Assembly: GCA_946803715.1 (NCBI GenBank)
Contig: CAMPET010000116.1
Coordinates: forward strand, 14,621-78,620
DNA length: 64,000 nucleotides
Reading direction: 5' to 3'
Source: Beroe ovata
Taxonomy: Eukaryota > Ctenophora > Nuda > Beroida > Beroidae
Part shown: one piece after another, positions 1 through 11,044 of the stretch
Position numbering within the stretch: position 1 is the first letter of the stretch
How the letters are laid out: each line of letters starts with the position of its first letter
Position numbers and translations under genes: made by a program
The notes under the pieces: generated by a model
Databases searched by the model: none
What the model was told of the DNA's origin: nothing
What the model saw: the letters and a program-made list of their open reading frames with translations, nothing else

Positions 1-1783
1 AGTTTGAGTTCTAGTTAGAATCTGCATCTGGATAACTTAAGCAAATGAGTGAAAAGTCGATCATTCGAGTGTGGTCTCGTGAATGCTATAAGTTTACATT
101 CACTAAAACAGGGCACCTCTTATAACAAAGCTGAAGAATATGTTGTATTCGGGGTTCATCATTGTATCGTGTCGGATTCGAAGATGAGACCATGGCCATC
201 AACTTGCAACAACATCGTCCTCTATCGCAACGAAATCATCAGTTTCTTGTTCTGCTTCAATTCCACAACTCTGCTTCCACAATTACTGTTATTTACAATG
301 ATTATCAATTACAAATAAACAATGAACTAAAGAGCATACACACGCACGAACTTGCAGCTGCCAGTAATTATTCCTTATATGGTAGTCTCAAGTATGGAAG
401 TCGTATGGAATTCGCAGTTCGCAAAGTTATTTTCGAAATAATAACAGGCTATGCGCGCGGCTTGAAATTAACAGCGGCTATTTTCATACCGTGACCGTTT
501 AATTTCAGTGACCGTTTTAATTTCATCGGCTAAATTTTTCATCGATCTACTCAGTTTAACGCCGCAAAACAGACCACATGCAAAACATCACATCATCTCT
601 CAAATCATGAATTTCCGATCTTTGACTTGAGTAGTAGCTTGCGCTCAACGCGCGTAGTTACAGATTTTGTTATGAAGCATGTATATCATGAAATTCGTCA
701 AAAGTTGCCAGAAAACACTTTGCAACTATGTTTTTAACGCTCAGACGATGTTAGGGACATGCATTTGATTGATCCACCTTATTTGCCACCCATACCGAAG
801 GTATTTCATAATCTTAGACCTCTTTTCCCTTGCCGTAGAGCCGCGCACTTTATACACATATGTCGGTAATTTAATTCAGTTCATTCCTCCGCAAGTAATC
901 ATTTTTAACCTTTGCACAAGAGGCATGCACCTATACGTACAGTATAGTAAGGCCTACAGGACTATACAATGTACAATATGCATTTTACAATCTACTGTTA
1001 CAGCGTTATACAGCCTTGTTTTCATAGTTGCGGATGTTTTGCTATCATTGTTTCTTATTCACGATCGTTAACACGCGATTTACCATGAAAGTACACAGTA
1101 ATTCGTCATTGCGTTTCGAACTTAGCTTCGTTGTCTGCTTTGACAAATTCGATATCATGTACCTACCTAAGCCTTTATACCGGTAGGTATTGTCAGCGGG
1201 CCTTTAAGGGAGCTGAGTGGAGTTGTCAAACTGAACACTCAGCTCATCGTTATCTGTCTCGAACTTCTCCAGTTATTGTACTCTGTCCTTTATCACAACA
1301 TCTTATTGATTCCATCAGTTTAGGTTCAGCTGATGGAATCTGAATTCTCGGTTGGGATGATACTACATGTAAATGCTTCCTACGAATCGTGATAAATCTG
1401 TCTATGATCAAGTCTGAAACCAGGTCATTGTGCGTAACTGTGAAATGTGATGAAGTGGCTTGGGTAGTGAGTTCGGTGAATTTTCTGGACGGGTGTCATC
1501 ATAGATGCTTACTCTGTCATGTGGTGTCAGAGTCTTTAGGCCAGGCTTGCATGTCTTTTCCTGGCATTCTGATTAANAAGTCCGATGAGCGAGATTATGA
1601 TAATTGCCCAAGTTATGATACAGTAACTATTTAGATGTGCTGGATTAATTTGTCAATAATTGTCTCTACAAGAATGGGGAATTTGGCCCGTTTTCTGTTT
1701 TCAATTTCATAAAACCGTGTTTATAAGGGCCCCTTATTATCTTGCTAATTGAGTAGTTCTCACTCACTCACTCTCCCCCTCAG
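1..1783. other. No supported gene; contains an assembly N
   Basis: Only short unrelated open frames are present on either strand, without paired splice sites or recognisable protein. An N lies at 1577. Since the gene beginning at 1784 lacks a start codon, upstream exons may lie here or beyond the window edge, but none can be defended. Confidence 0.5.
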
Positions 1784-3413
1784 CTTCCAGATCCTCGGAT
1801 GTGCCCAAGGAGCTACAACAAAAACACCAGGACTTCCAGCACCTCCTCAATTCTGGACTGTCGAGACTGGATGCGGAGCGAATCATCAACTCGTACAACT
1901 ATCAGTACAACACGCATCACGATTACAATGAAAACGTTATCCCCAGTAAGTTATATGGGGGATCTGTCCATAATTATCTGTTGTGAAAGAGGGAGTAGCG
2001 GGTCACAAGAGAGATTGAAAGTGGCCAGGGGTCTAGAAAGTTCTGCACTCCAACTAATATCCCACCTCACAGTCATATGACCAACCCCTCGCTCTCCCCT
2101 ATAATAGATGACGTGATCAAGCCAGTGGAGAGTTTCATCTTCACTCGGGGTCCGGACACAAGTGTATCCTCGACCAGTGAGTACTACCCTTCCACTCCAC
2201 CTTGGTATAGGCTGCACGTGCTTTACAACAACAACAAGGACGTGTTGCTTCACAACAAGAAGGGAGATAGTCACGTGGAATGTGAGTGGATTTGATGTCT
2301 ATTGTCTGTACGAATTCAAAAGTGGCTTACTATCAAATATCAGACATGAGTGGACATTCAAACTCTCACGCTTCTCCTATTCCTCAGCTGGAAGTTTCGC
2401 GACACACATGCCTATTTCCACGACAACAGATTTGTCGCAGTGTCCGTGTGACAACAAGAACAACATGGACACTCTTCTGAATATCCTCTCATCAGCTGCG
2501 CCGGCAGAAGAAAAGCGAAATGTGGGTGTGAATCTTGTTGGAAATCATCAGGAATTCAGGGGAATATGTTGATCAGAGATCTTCCTGATTTCCGTCCAAT
2601 TTAACACTTCATTTCCCGTCAGAATCTACTACAGATAGGGCTGTACAGCGAGGAACATGCTCGAAGATGCTATCAGTTCTGCATCAACCACAGTCCGTCT
2701 ATGTCATTCAGCTTCAGTACAGGCAACGTACAGACAGTGAGTATCGCCGTGATTCGAGAATGTTCCACGTCAAGTTCATTGTCGATGTACCTAATGATGT
2801 CATAGACTATGTTTTGGGGTAGAACAATGGCTGATTCATCCTTAATTTGATCATAATATGGCGTCATGACTCATACTCTTTCAGTTTCCTCCTGAAAGTC
2901 AGAACTACATCGAAATAGCTACTGAGTCCGTTGATCCTGATGCTTTTAACTTTGATAGATATCACTGTTACGAGGTATGAATCACTTATTTAGATCTTCG
3001 CGGATAGAGATAATGGGCCAACCTCAGATCTAAGAATCGGGAGGTTCGCTCTAATTTTCTCCGGAGTTGAAACAAACTCTCTCTCTCTCAGATCATGCTG
3101 GCAAAGACAGAAACAAGGTCATGTGTTTACTCGCACTATTCACCAACCCGTGATAGTCCGAAACCATCAACAAACCCGGTAAATAGTTTACTGAAACTAT
3201 CAAATTGCTCTTTCGATTCCGACTTTAGAATTTGGTTACTGGGACCCACAGATTAGACCAAATTGTGAAATGAATGTTGGTCCTAAATTATCACTAGACG
3301 CTCGCGCGACTAAGATTACTTTCTCCTTATCTTCTGTGACTTTGCAGCCTGGACAGAACATCTGGACGTGCTGTAAGAAGATACCGACATACCGTGCCTA
3401 CTACAACTACTGA
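1784..3413 (+). CDS. Unrecognised multi-exon gene, 5' partial
   Basis: Seven exons join with consistent phase: about 1784-1945, 2108-2281, 2388-2521, 2623-2736, 2885-2974, 3092-3178 and 3348-3413 (TGA). Each has GT/AG borders, although the fourth donor (GTGGGT) and the third acceptor are less certain. The product is soluble-looking and rich in Tyr, His and Asn, with scattered cysteines towards the C-terminus (the CYQFC segment and a final TCCKK). No membrane segment or known domain was recognised. The first exon enters with an open frame and no start codon, so the gene is incomplete at the 5' side. A candidate polyadenylation signal AATAAA lies at 3783-3788. It is tail-to-tail with the arylsulfatase gene. 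No function is proposed. Confidence 0.6.
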
Positions 3414-4250
3414 ACAGGAAAATGGACAGGTTGCGCAGTTCCCGGTTAAAGGGAATGGATTGTGCGTGAGATCGTGTGTTCATTCGAAGAACTGAAAGAA
3501 AAAAACGGACATAATCCTGAGTCCTCAAAGCATCCCTAGGGTCTTGATAATTCCTGATCAATCTAACATGGGTCACGTGGTCACGTGACCGATGTTGAGC
3601 ACGTGATTGCTACTACTTAGCCACGTGCTGTGGCCATAGCGACTGCAAGCCGCCGCGTATCAAGGATTAGGAATGCAGCTTCGGATCGGGATAAGCTGCA
3701 TCTAGCATCTTGATCCGATCTTTGACTTTCGCCATAAACTTATAGGCAACGTGACACTGACATCAAAAGAGTCGAGATATAAAATAAAAGTAGCATGCCA
3801 GGCCCATGGACCTTTATAATATAGTAACATTGAATATTTGATATGTTATACTTATATGCTCATACCGAATGAACATGGATAGCACAGATCAAACATAGAT
3901 CAAACAAGACTGATATGATTGATTCAAGATATTGGAAATTGGTCCATGTCTATAACTATCTGTGACTCCATGACTAGCTCTGTAATTCCATGGAAAGAAT
4001 AAAAAACTTAGTACTCGTAATTTGGAGTGATATGTTTCACCAAAGTGTGGCACATCAATTAGAGTTAGACCAATCCGAGCTGTTTATCAACAAAATCCAC
4101 GTTTTCAATATTTGACATTGTTTTTACTATTTCTCAAGTTTGTACCTGACCGTCCCAATCCTGATTCATCCTTTCTGTTCATGTCTGATCAATCAGGCTA
4201 CCATGACAAGTTCTGATATATTAAGTGTCAATGAAACTCACGCCCTGAAA
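3414..4250. other. Convergent intergenic region
   Basis: Space between the 3' ends of two convergent genes. It holds an AATAAA at 3783-3788 for the plus-strand gene and a cluster of CACGTG boxes at 3572-3627, listed separately. No open frame of interest was seen. Confidence 0.6.
3572..3627. promoter_or_regulatory. Cluster of four CACGTG E-boxes
   Basis: CACGTG occurs four times in 56 bp (cores near 3574, 3582, 3600 and 3622). The second is embedded in GTCACGTGAC (3580-3589), which matches the CLEAR consensus bound by MITF/TFE-type bHLH-zip factors in vertebrates. The position is unusual: between two gene 3' ends, about 3.5 kb from the nearest start codon. Function as an enhancer is inference. 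Confidence 0.35.
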
Positions 4251-4490
4251 TTATCTCAATATCTTCTTGCTCCGTTTCCATGGCACCCACACCCCCTTCC
4301 TCTTCCCCTCTTTTGACGATTTCAGCTGGTAGATCGGCTTTACTCTGTCCCAAAAGTGGCGCTTCACTCGACCTACCATCTCCTCCACCATTCCAGGATA
4401 GGTCTTGGCCACGTTCCTCCGCTCACGGGGATCAGATTTCAGTTCGAAGAGGAGGATTGTCTCTGATCTCGCCTGATCAGATTCCTCATT

Positions 4491-4531
<41 letters not shown>

Positions 4532-7106
4532 GCTGTTGTTGCTGTTGTCTCTCTGAGACGGCCCGATAGGGAACGGCGTTTCGGGTAGTCCAACCAGATT
4601 TGAACAACTTCTCGTCTCCTGCGGGGGGACAGTTTAGAATCTTACAATCACTGACATAAATTGATTAATTTGAGTGAGATTTCAACACTATTTCTTCATC
4701 ATTTCACAAGACGTACAACCGCCACTCATATGGACCGCAAAGTTCAGCCCTCTTGCACTCAGTCTCACCTACAATGATTTTCCAGGTCCCCCATATGTAC
4801 ACAATCATGTCCCCTGTCGGTCCACGATCATTCTTCTTCACGGTGTTCGTGGTTTGAGCGGTGTTTAACATGTTAGATTTCAGAGTCGCGCCGTTCTTCT
4901 CAGACTTCCTGCTGCTGGAGGGGCGTGACTGGGGTTTCAGCTCCAAGAGATTATCATCCTTCACTTCGGTATACTCATGCCTGCCTTTGGGAGTTCTATC
5001 AACCTGAACTTCAGCATCCGAATGCTCCTTGTCCAGTGTGCTGTTTCGAGAATTGACGGGTTGATCTTCGATAATTTCTCCCTCTATCCTTGCTGTGACA
5101 TCACCCTGATTCTCGTGGTGCTGAACAGAGGTTGAGTTGTTGTCTCGTGAGAAAGCGACAGTATTATTAGGTTGCTGTTCATCTTCCCTTTTTGTAACCA
5201 CAGTGCGATTCACAGCGGAGCGAGTGTGGTTTGTATTAATCCTCACATTGGAGTTGAGTTTCCGCTTTTTGGCAGCGGAATACTGTGTCTTCCTATTCAT
5301 ACCTCTCCACAGTAGATCATAGTCCAGTCCTGACCGGTTTCTCATCTCATTCTCTGAAACTGATCTCTTGGAAATACGGATCATAATGGCAGAATCTGGT
5401 TTCTTTTCACTTTCAGTCGTGTTGATGAATGAACTTGTGTTAATGACGCTGTCTTTCTTAATACCAGAATCTCCATCATTGCTATGGTTACCCCAGGAGA
5501 TGTAATTTTGATTGACTAAATCTTCAGAATCAGATTTTGTAGTGATATTCTCTGAAAAACCCTCGGCCGGTTCTGTAACGACCGGGTCCACCGATTTGGT
5601 ATCGTCTCCACGTTGTGTGGTGATGATATCAGCTGTGGTATCGGCGTCAGCATTCTCTGTGTCAGCAACAATATTTGTATCACTGTTAGCACTATCTGTT
5701 TTTGACTTATCTGTGGCTGTATTCTCTTCTGGGGATGCAGAGAAGCGATCCATTCTTTGGATGTTGATTAGCAACTGAAGCAGGATATTGCGATTAGAGT
5801 TTAGAACAATCTTACAACGATAAATAGGATATAGCTTAATTTATGCGAGTATTTAATCGAGTACCTCTGGTTACTCTAAGTCTAACTCTAAATCAAAGTG
5901 TTATTATACTTTATGTGATGGTACATCATGACTCACCGCTTCCCTGGACTTGACGCCACCATTGAGAGACTCCCATATGTTGACACCACTCATTTCCCTG
6001 GTCCTCGCTGCCTTCCTCTTCGACTTGGTCACATTCCTGCCCCCTCCCCCACCAGCCAGGTACTCAAATGTGGGATACCAATCCATTACGTGATACAAAT
6101 GCTTGGTCACGTGACCTCTCACTTTGAGCATATTCCCGTACACAAATGCAACCGACCGAATCCCTCCCTCGAAGAAGTCCTTCTTTCCCCCTCGAAGTGG
6201 GAAATTCGAGCCATGTTTATCCATGATAGCACCGTTGTCACTCGAGAAGACAATCAGGGTGTTATTCAGTAAACCTGTGTTTTCCAACTCTTCCACTATC
6301 CTACCCACACCCGCGTCCAGACATGTGACCATACCAGAATAGATTCGTCGGGCGTGCGTCACCTTGTCTGCTCCTGACTTATGACACTCTGGTGAAACCA
6401 TGTACGGACCGTGTGGGGCTTGGTATGAAAGGTATATGAAGAACGGGGTCGAGTTTCCATGGCTACTTATACTCTTATGCTCCTTTATAATGTCAATTGT
6501 CCTGTTCGTGTAGATGTGCGTACTGAACTGTCCCTTCATGTCTATCATGACCTGATCAACCAATGACCCGTTTGGTGCCCTGTAGTTGTACCTCATATCA
6601 TACGCTCCACTGTTTGTATGGTTGAAGTAATGTCCCGATCCAAGATAGATTCCGAGAAATGTATCGAAACCGCGAGACACAGGCGTATATTCATGCGATG
6701 TCATTCCAAGATGCCACTTCCCCACCAAATGTGTCTTGTACCCATGTCCGGACAACATGTCCCCTATTGTCCGCTCACCCAGGTCAAGACCACCCTCCTG
6801 TTCAGGTTTTAGATTTCCCCACCAGGTTCCCAGGACAATAGAACTCTTGCCGGTTAGGAATGAGGCCCGCGTTGGGGAGCACTGAGGCATGACATAGTGG
6901 TTGTTCAGGATAACCCCGTCCTTCGCCAGTCTGTCGATATTAGGGGTGGGGATGGAGCTACCTCTGAAGCCGACATCTTGATAACCGAGGTCATCCGCCA
7001 TGATGAAAATGATGTTCGGCCGGAGTCCTGCAGCATCATCAGCAAGGACAAGGTCACGTGACTGGAGCACAAGGGTGAGAAAAGCGTTGAACTGTAGGAA
7101 ATTCAT
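4251..7106 (-). CDS. Arylsulfatase B-like sulfatase with large insertion
   Basis: Three exons: 5910-7106, 4769-5774 and 4251-4618, about 856 residues against about 530 for human ARSB. The family hydrolyses sulfate esters of glycosaminoglycans in lysosomes or outside the cell. A signal-peptide-like start precedes the metal-binding stretch MADDLGYQDVG. The sulfatase signature CSPTRAS carries the Cys that becomes formylglycine, and GKWHLG is the second signature. Exon 2 starts with LLINIQ, where ARSB has its 'LLxNID' segment, then runs through roughly 280 Ser/Thr/Asn/Asp-rich residues with many N-X-S/T sites and basic clusters (KKRK). It resumes with IWGTWKIIVG, corresponding to 'NWKLLTG' in ARSB. 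Exon 3 encodes a polyQ run and then the conserved tail (LFELKSDPRERRNVA, ending in VWVPWK). Catalytic residues are intact, so activity is plausible. The exon 2/3 junction uses donor GTGAGA, phase 1, and restores the frame. Confidence 0.94.
4493..4549 (-). repeat. CAG/CAA triplet repeat encoding polyglutamine
   Basis: A near-pure run of TTG on the plus strand, interrupted by CTG, encodes about 19 glutamines in the C-terminal exon of the arylsulfatase gene. It lies just before the conserved sulfatase tail and falls where ARSB has a surface loop. Confidence 0.9.
7053..7062. promoter_or_regulatory. CLEAR-type E-box GTCACGTGAC
   Basis: Perfect 10-bp palindrome 44 bp inside the arylsulfatase start codon. 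A second, GGTCACGTGACC, lies at 6105-6116 in the same exon. In vertebrates this motif recruits TFEB/MITF to lysosomal genes, so the placement is suggestive for a sulfatase; regulation here is inference. Confidence 0.35.
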
Positions 7107-7595
7107 TGCCGCAAACTATTATACTCAATTCAGAAAATATATGAGTAAGCAATGAATACACCACAGCGACGTTTTCCCACTTGGCTGGTGACATCACAGC
7201 TCGGGTCCTATATTTATATTTAATTGAATCAATTATCACATTAATTATTTGTCTGACAGTAATAGCAGTTCAGGGTTGAATTCCTTGTATATTAGTGATC
7301 TGTAAATATACCTTCACTAATTCCGGTTTCAGTTACCCCCCAGAAGATCGTGAAGGGAGGGAAAGAGTGGGGAGGGTATGCATCCTCTTTTACATGGCGG
7401 GTTCTGAATTATTATTAGGTATGGGGAGAATTTATTGTTTTTTAATTCATTCACGGCGCCCTACAGTATTTTGACACTTCTAGTTCTTCATTGCGTAAAA
7501 TTCAGTGTCCTCGAACAGATTATGTTTCCAGAATTATAAGACGAATATTATTTCAGGCTCCAACTCCAAGTGAAGACTAAAGACACAGACTGGAA
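7107..7595. promoter_or_regulatory. Head-to-head intergenic region, possible shared promoter
   Basis: Separates the start codon of the arylsulfatase (minus) from the first proposed coding exon of the CARD gene (plus) by about 490 bp. No clear TATA box was identified. Its role as a bidirectional promoter is inferred from layout only. Confidence 0.35.
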
Positions 7596-10500
7596 ATGGC
7601 ACCTCTGGTTTCCATGTCGACTGTTCAGGACTCAGGTGAGTCGTTGGATTCTTAAGGGAACTATTTTGGATAATCGAATATTCTCCCACCCAAATTTTGC
7701 TCGTAGTAGAGGTTCTAAACGTCTGTGGGAGTTATGTCGGAGTACTGGTAGGGAAATGGAGTTGAAGGGTGGCGTGTGAAACAATCTGTCAGGCAATGAG
7801 AGATTGTTTGATTGGGAAGTGCAAATTTGATTCAAAATCCATCATTACAGAACGCAATACCTGTAAGTATTATATTGACACAGCTTTACGACAATCAAAT
7901 CACAACTTCTCTCTTTTAATTGATGAAGTGCTTCATACCTCCTCTTCACTACGAATCAGCACCTTGTAATGGGATGCCACCTTGCCAGTGCCACCGCACA
8001 GCCTAAATATGATAGATTATTGGATTTGATGCCCACGTTACCTTAGCAACTGGATGAGAGACATTTTAACATCCATCTTTTTATCGTGAGCCATGACTTT
8101 CGTGTATATATTAATCGTTATGCATCAGGGTATGTATCATAAATTGTGGCACTTGGCATACGCTCAAACATTACTTTGCTCCTCCTCATTTACTCATAAA
8201 ATGATGGGTGCTTTATCAAACTTTGGATCAATTGGTCTTTGCTCACAAGAAGCTGAAAAGATAGAGGTGTCTCAGATTAACCGAGTATGAGCTTCTTCTT
8301 TGCTGTGCTATATATGCAAGTCCTAAAAAGTAAAAAGTCGAAACCAGCTTTTTAAGATTGACACACCTTTACAGAGAGCGATAATTTGCCAACATGAAAT
8401 TTTATCCTCATATTCGTTTAGACGAAGTGTAGAGTTCTCCTCAAATCAGTAATTCTCTCCATGCCATTCTTTATTTCATGCTGCACTATTTTTGACATCG
8501 AGTGTTGTATAACTTTGTCTCTTTGAACCGACACGTTGCTACTCATCCTTGATGCCATGGTCTTGCACTTAAACTCGTTCTTGTTAAACGATGTTTAGTG
8601 TTTACTGATCTATCAGCTGTTCAAATTTTCTGCTTTTTTACTGATTTTGTTGCTCCTCTGCGGTTACAAGAAAGGGAGGGATCTGAAGATGGTTCAGATG
8701 TTACCAATGAAGTTGAAGAGGTATACACCTCCAAGACCAAGAACTCCGGGATCAAATGGAAGACCTGGTTGTGGCAATAGGACTCATATCACTCAGATAT
8801 TCGTTCAGGTTAGAGTCATTTTATTAGCATCACCTAAATTAACCAATTAATATACATAGCTGTTGATGATGTAATTTCCTGAATTGTCGAGCGGTTCATA
8901 TTTCTTATTTGTATAACCTTCCTCTTTTGTTTTGCACCATCCGATTCCCCAGGACACATTCGATGGAGCTCAAGTAAAGGAGCCTCTTTCCTCGAAATAC
9001 TGGGAATCTGTTGATAAAGAAAAGAAGAAGGCTGAGAGACAGACTCGAATTGAGATGCTGGCCCGACCAAGGTGAGGGATGTCAACTTTGAGAGACATGG
9101 TGGTGTTTTGCATCATCCTTCATCTTCTACCCATTTGGCATTTGATCTACTTTCTATCCTAATCATAGAACTGATCTTTGCTGGTACTGTTGCAGAGCCA
9201 CTCCCACCACTGCTAAAGGTCAACATGTCCAAGCATTGACAGAAGCGCAGAGGGCAGTAAGGAGAGCTCAATACTCGGGTAAGGTCAGTGAAACCCTGAG
9301 ACCAGGAACGGCAAGCTCATGTAGTAGCAGAGTGCCTGTCAACAGAAGTGGTGGTAGTCTGAAAACTGATATGGATGAGGGTATTGAAATCAGAAGACCC
9401 AAGGTAAGATTGATCAGTCTCTTTATTGTAGATTGTGATCGAGATCAAATGTAAAACCCATGAAAAGATGACTCACCTGATTCTACTGTTGTGAAGAAAT
9501 CGTCAACACGGTGTAACAGCGCCCCAGCAACGACGTATGGCAACAGACCCTCCAGTGCATTTCATACAAGATGCTTCCAAACATGTAACTTGGGACAGCG
9601 GGTGAGAACATTGTGGTGATTATTGCATTTTGTCATTAATGAACACATAAAGACCAGGGATTAGATTGCTGCAATGTTGTGCCTCCCCTTTTGAGCTTTT
9701 TATCCTTCTGTCTACATTATTGCACAGGTTTATGCCAGACAACCATTCATCTGTAATGAGGATGAAGCCAAGTCTCTGATCAGACAGAAGGTGAAGCAGC
9801 ACAAGGAGGTTCTTGTCGCTGTACTGGATTGCAGTGTTGTGGTTCCGGAACTATTTCAGAGAAGCCTGCTCACCCAGGTGATCCATGGAGCCGCAGTTGC
9901 TCATTATTGGGGTCATTATCAATGGCCGGATACATTTGATGAAATGGTGTTATTCTAGTCTCATGAAATTTATCCCTAGGCAGAAGTCAAGAAAATTCTA
10001 AGCAACCAGACTAATCAAGATCAAAACAGAAAAATGCTCAGTCTTCTGGTACTAAAGTCTGTCACAGATGCATTCGAGATACTGGGTACAGGATATTCAA
10101 AGATCATTCTATCTGTGTCACCCATGATCGGAGGAATCTTTTTCTCACTCCAAATATCCACATTGTAGATGTAATCAGAAACAGACAGCTCATATTCAAA
10201 GATGTCCTGGAAGTACCAGGTCTGCAGAGATTTGTGGACAGATGTGGTAGTCAAGCCGCCGGAAAGGAGGTGACAAGAGCTTTGAAGCACCTCAAATCTG
10301 ATCCAAACGCAAGTAAGAACCTTTGTAAGAATGTAAGAACCATTGAAAAGACGATTTGTTTCATGAAACTTTGCTATCCCAGTCGCTCACATGGTATTTC
10401 AGTAACAAAGAGATGCCCGATCTGTACACCTGACCAGCAACAGCAGCAAGGGAAAGCTAAGCGGCGGTCTCACTCTGCTAAAGTTGTATCTCAGATGGGA

Positions 10501-10809
10501 AGGGACTTCTCCAACATGAGCAATACTCAGGAGAATAAGATGCCTCTTCCACCTTCCATGCCTTTAACCGCGTGAGTGATTTTGCAGATGAAAAATAACG
10601 TAAAGTTTTCACTGTCAGCTTCATATGACACTGGATGTTTTATTCTACTTCATTCATCTATTTCCAGTCAAGAAAAGCGAAGACTTATAGAGAACCTGGA
10701 GACGATATCAGAAGTGTCTACAACATTTGAGGAACGGGACAATTTGGAGTGGTATAAGGTGCTACAAGCAGAGCCAGATATCATCAGATGTATCTATTCT
10801 GAAACTTGA
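7596..10809 (+). CDS. CARD-containing protein
   Basis: Supported exons: 8671-8808, 8953-9071, 9196-9403, 9497-9601, 9728-9877, 9980-~10056, ~10180-10312, 10403-10571 and 10668-10809 (TGA). A first coding exon at 7596-7635 (MAPLVSMST...) is tentative, and the link from it to 8671 was not resolved. The exons at 9728 and 9980 encode a death-fold CARD pattern: helix 1 with EAKSLIRQKVKQHKEVLV, then VVPELFQRSLLTQAEVKKIL (helices 2-3), then a TNQDQNRKMLSLL stretch typical of CARD helix 4. The following exon gives NRQLIFKDVLEVPGLQRF. CARDs assemble by homotypic contact in caspase and innate-immune signalling. The preceding ~120 residues are basic and Ser/Thr-rich; the tail contains CPICTPDQQQQQ and a charged C-terminus. 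No caspase, kinase or NOD domain is seen, so an adaptor role is inferred. The junction after MLSLL is uncertain. Confidence 0.72.
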
Positions 10810-11044
10810 AATCATATCCAGACTTACAGTTGAAGATTCAAAAACCTGATGATCGACCAAAGATTTTGCTGAAAGAACGAAAATTGTATTGTATTTAGAA
10901 GTAACAAGTTTCTTGAAAGTTCAACAAAATTTCCGTCAATATTCATTTCTCCCTAATCAGCCATCCAACAGAATTCTGCTCATCCAAATTGTCTATTGCG
11001 CAATCAGAAATGAACATTTATTAGTGTTAGACGGCTATATAATA

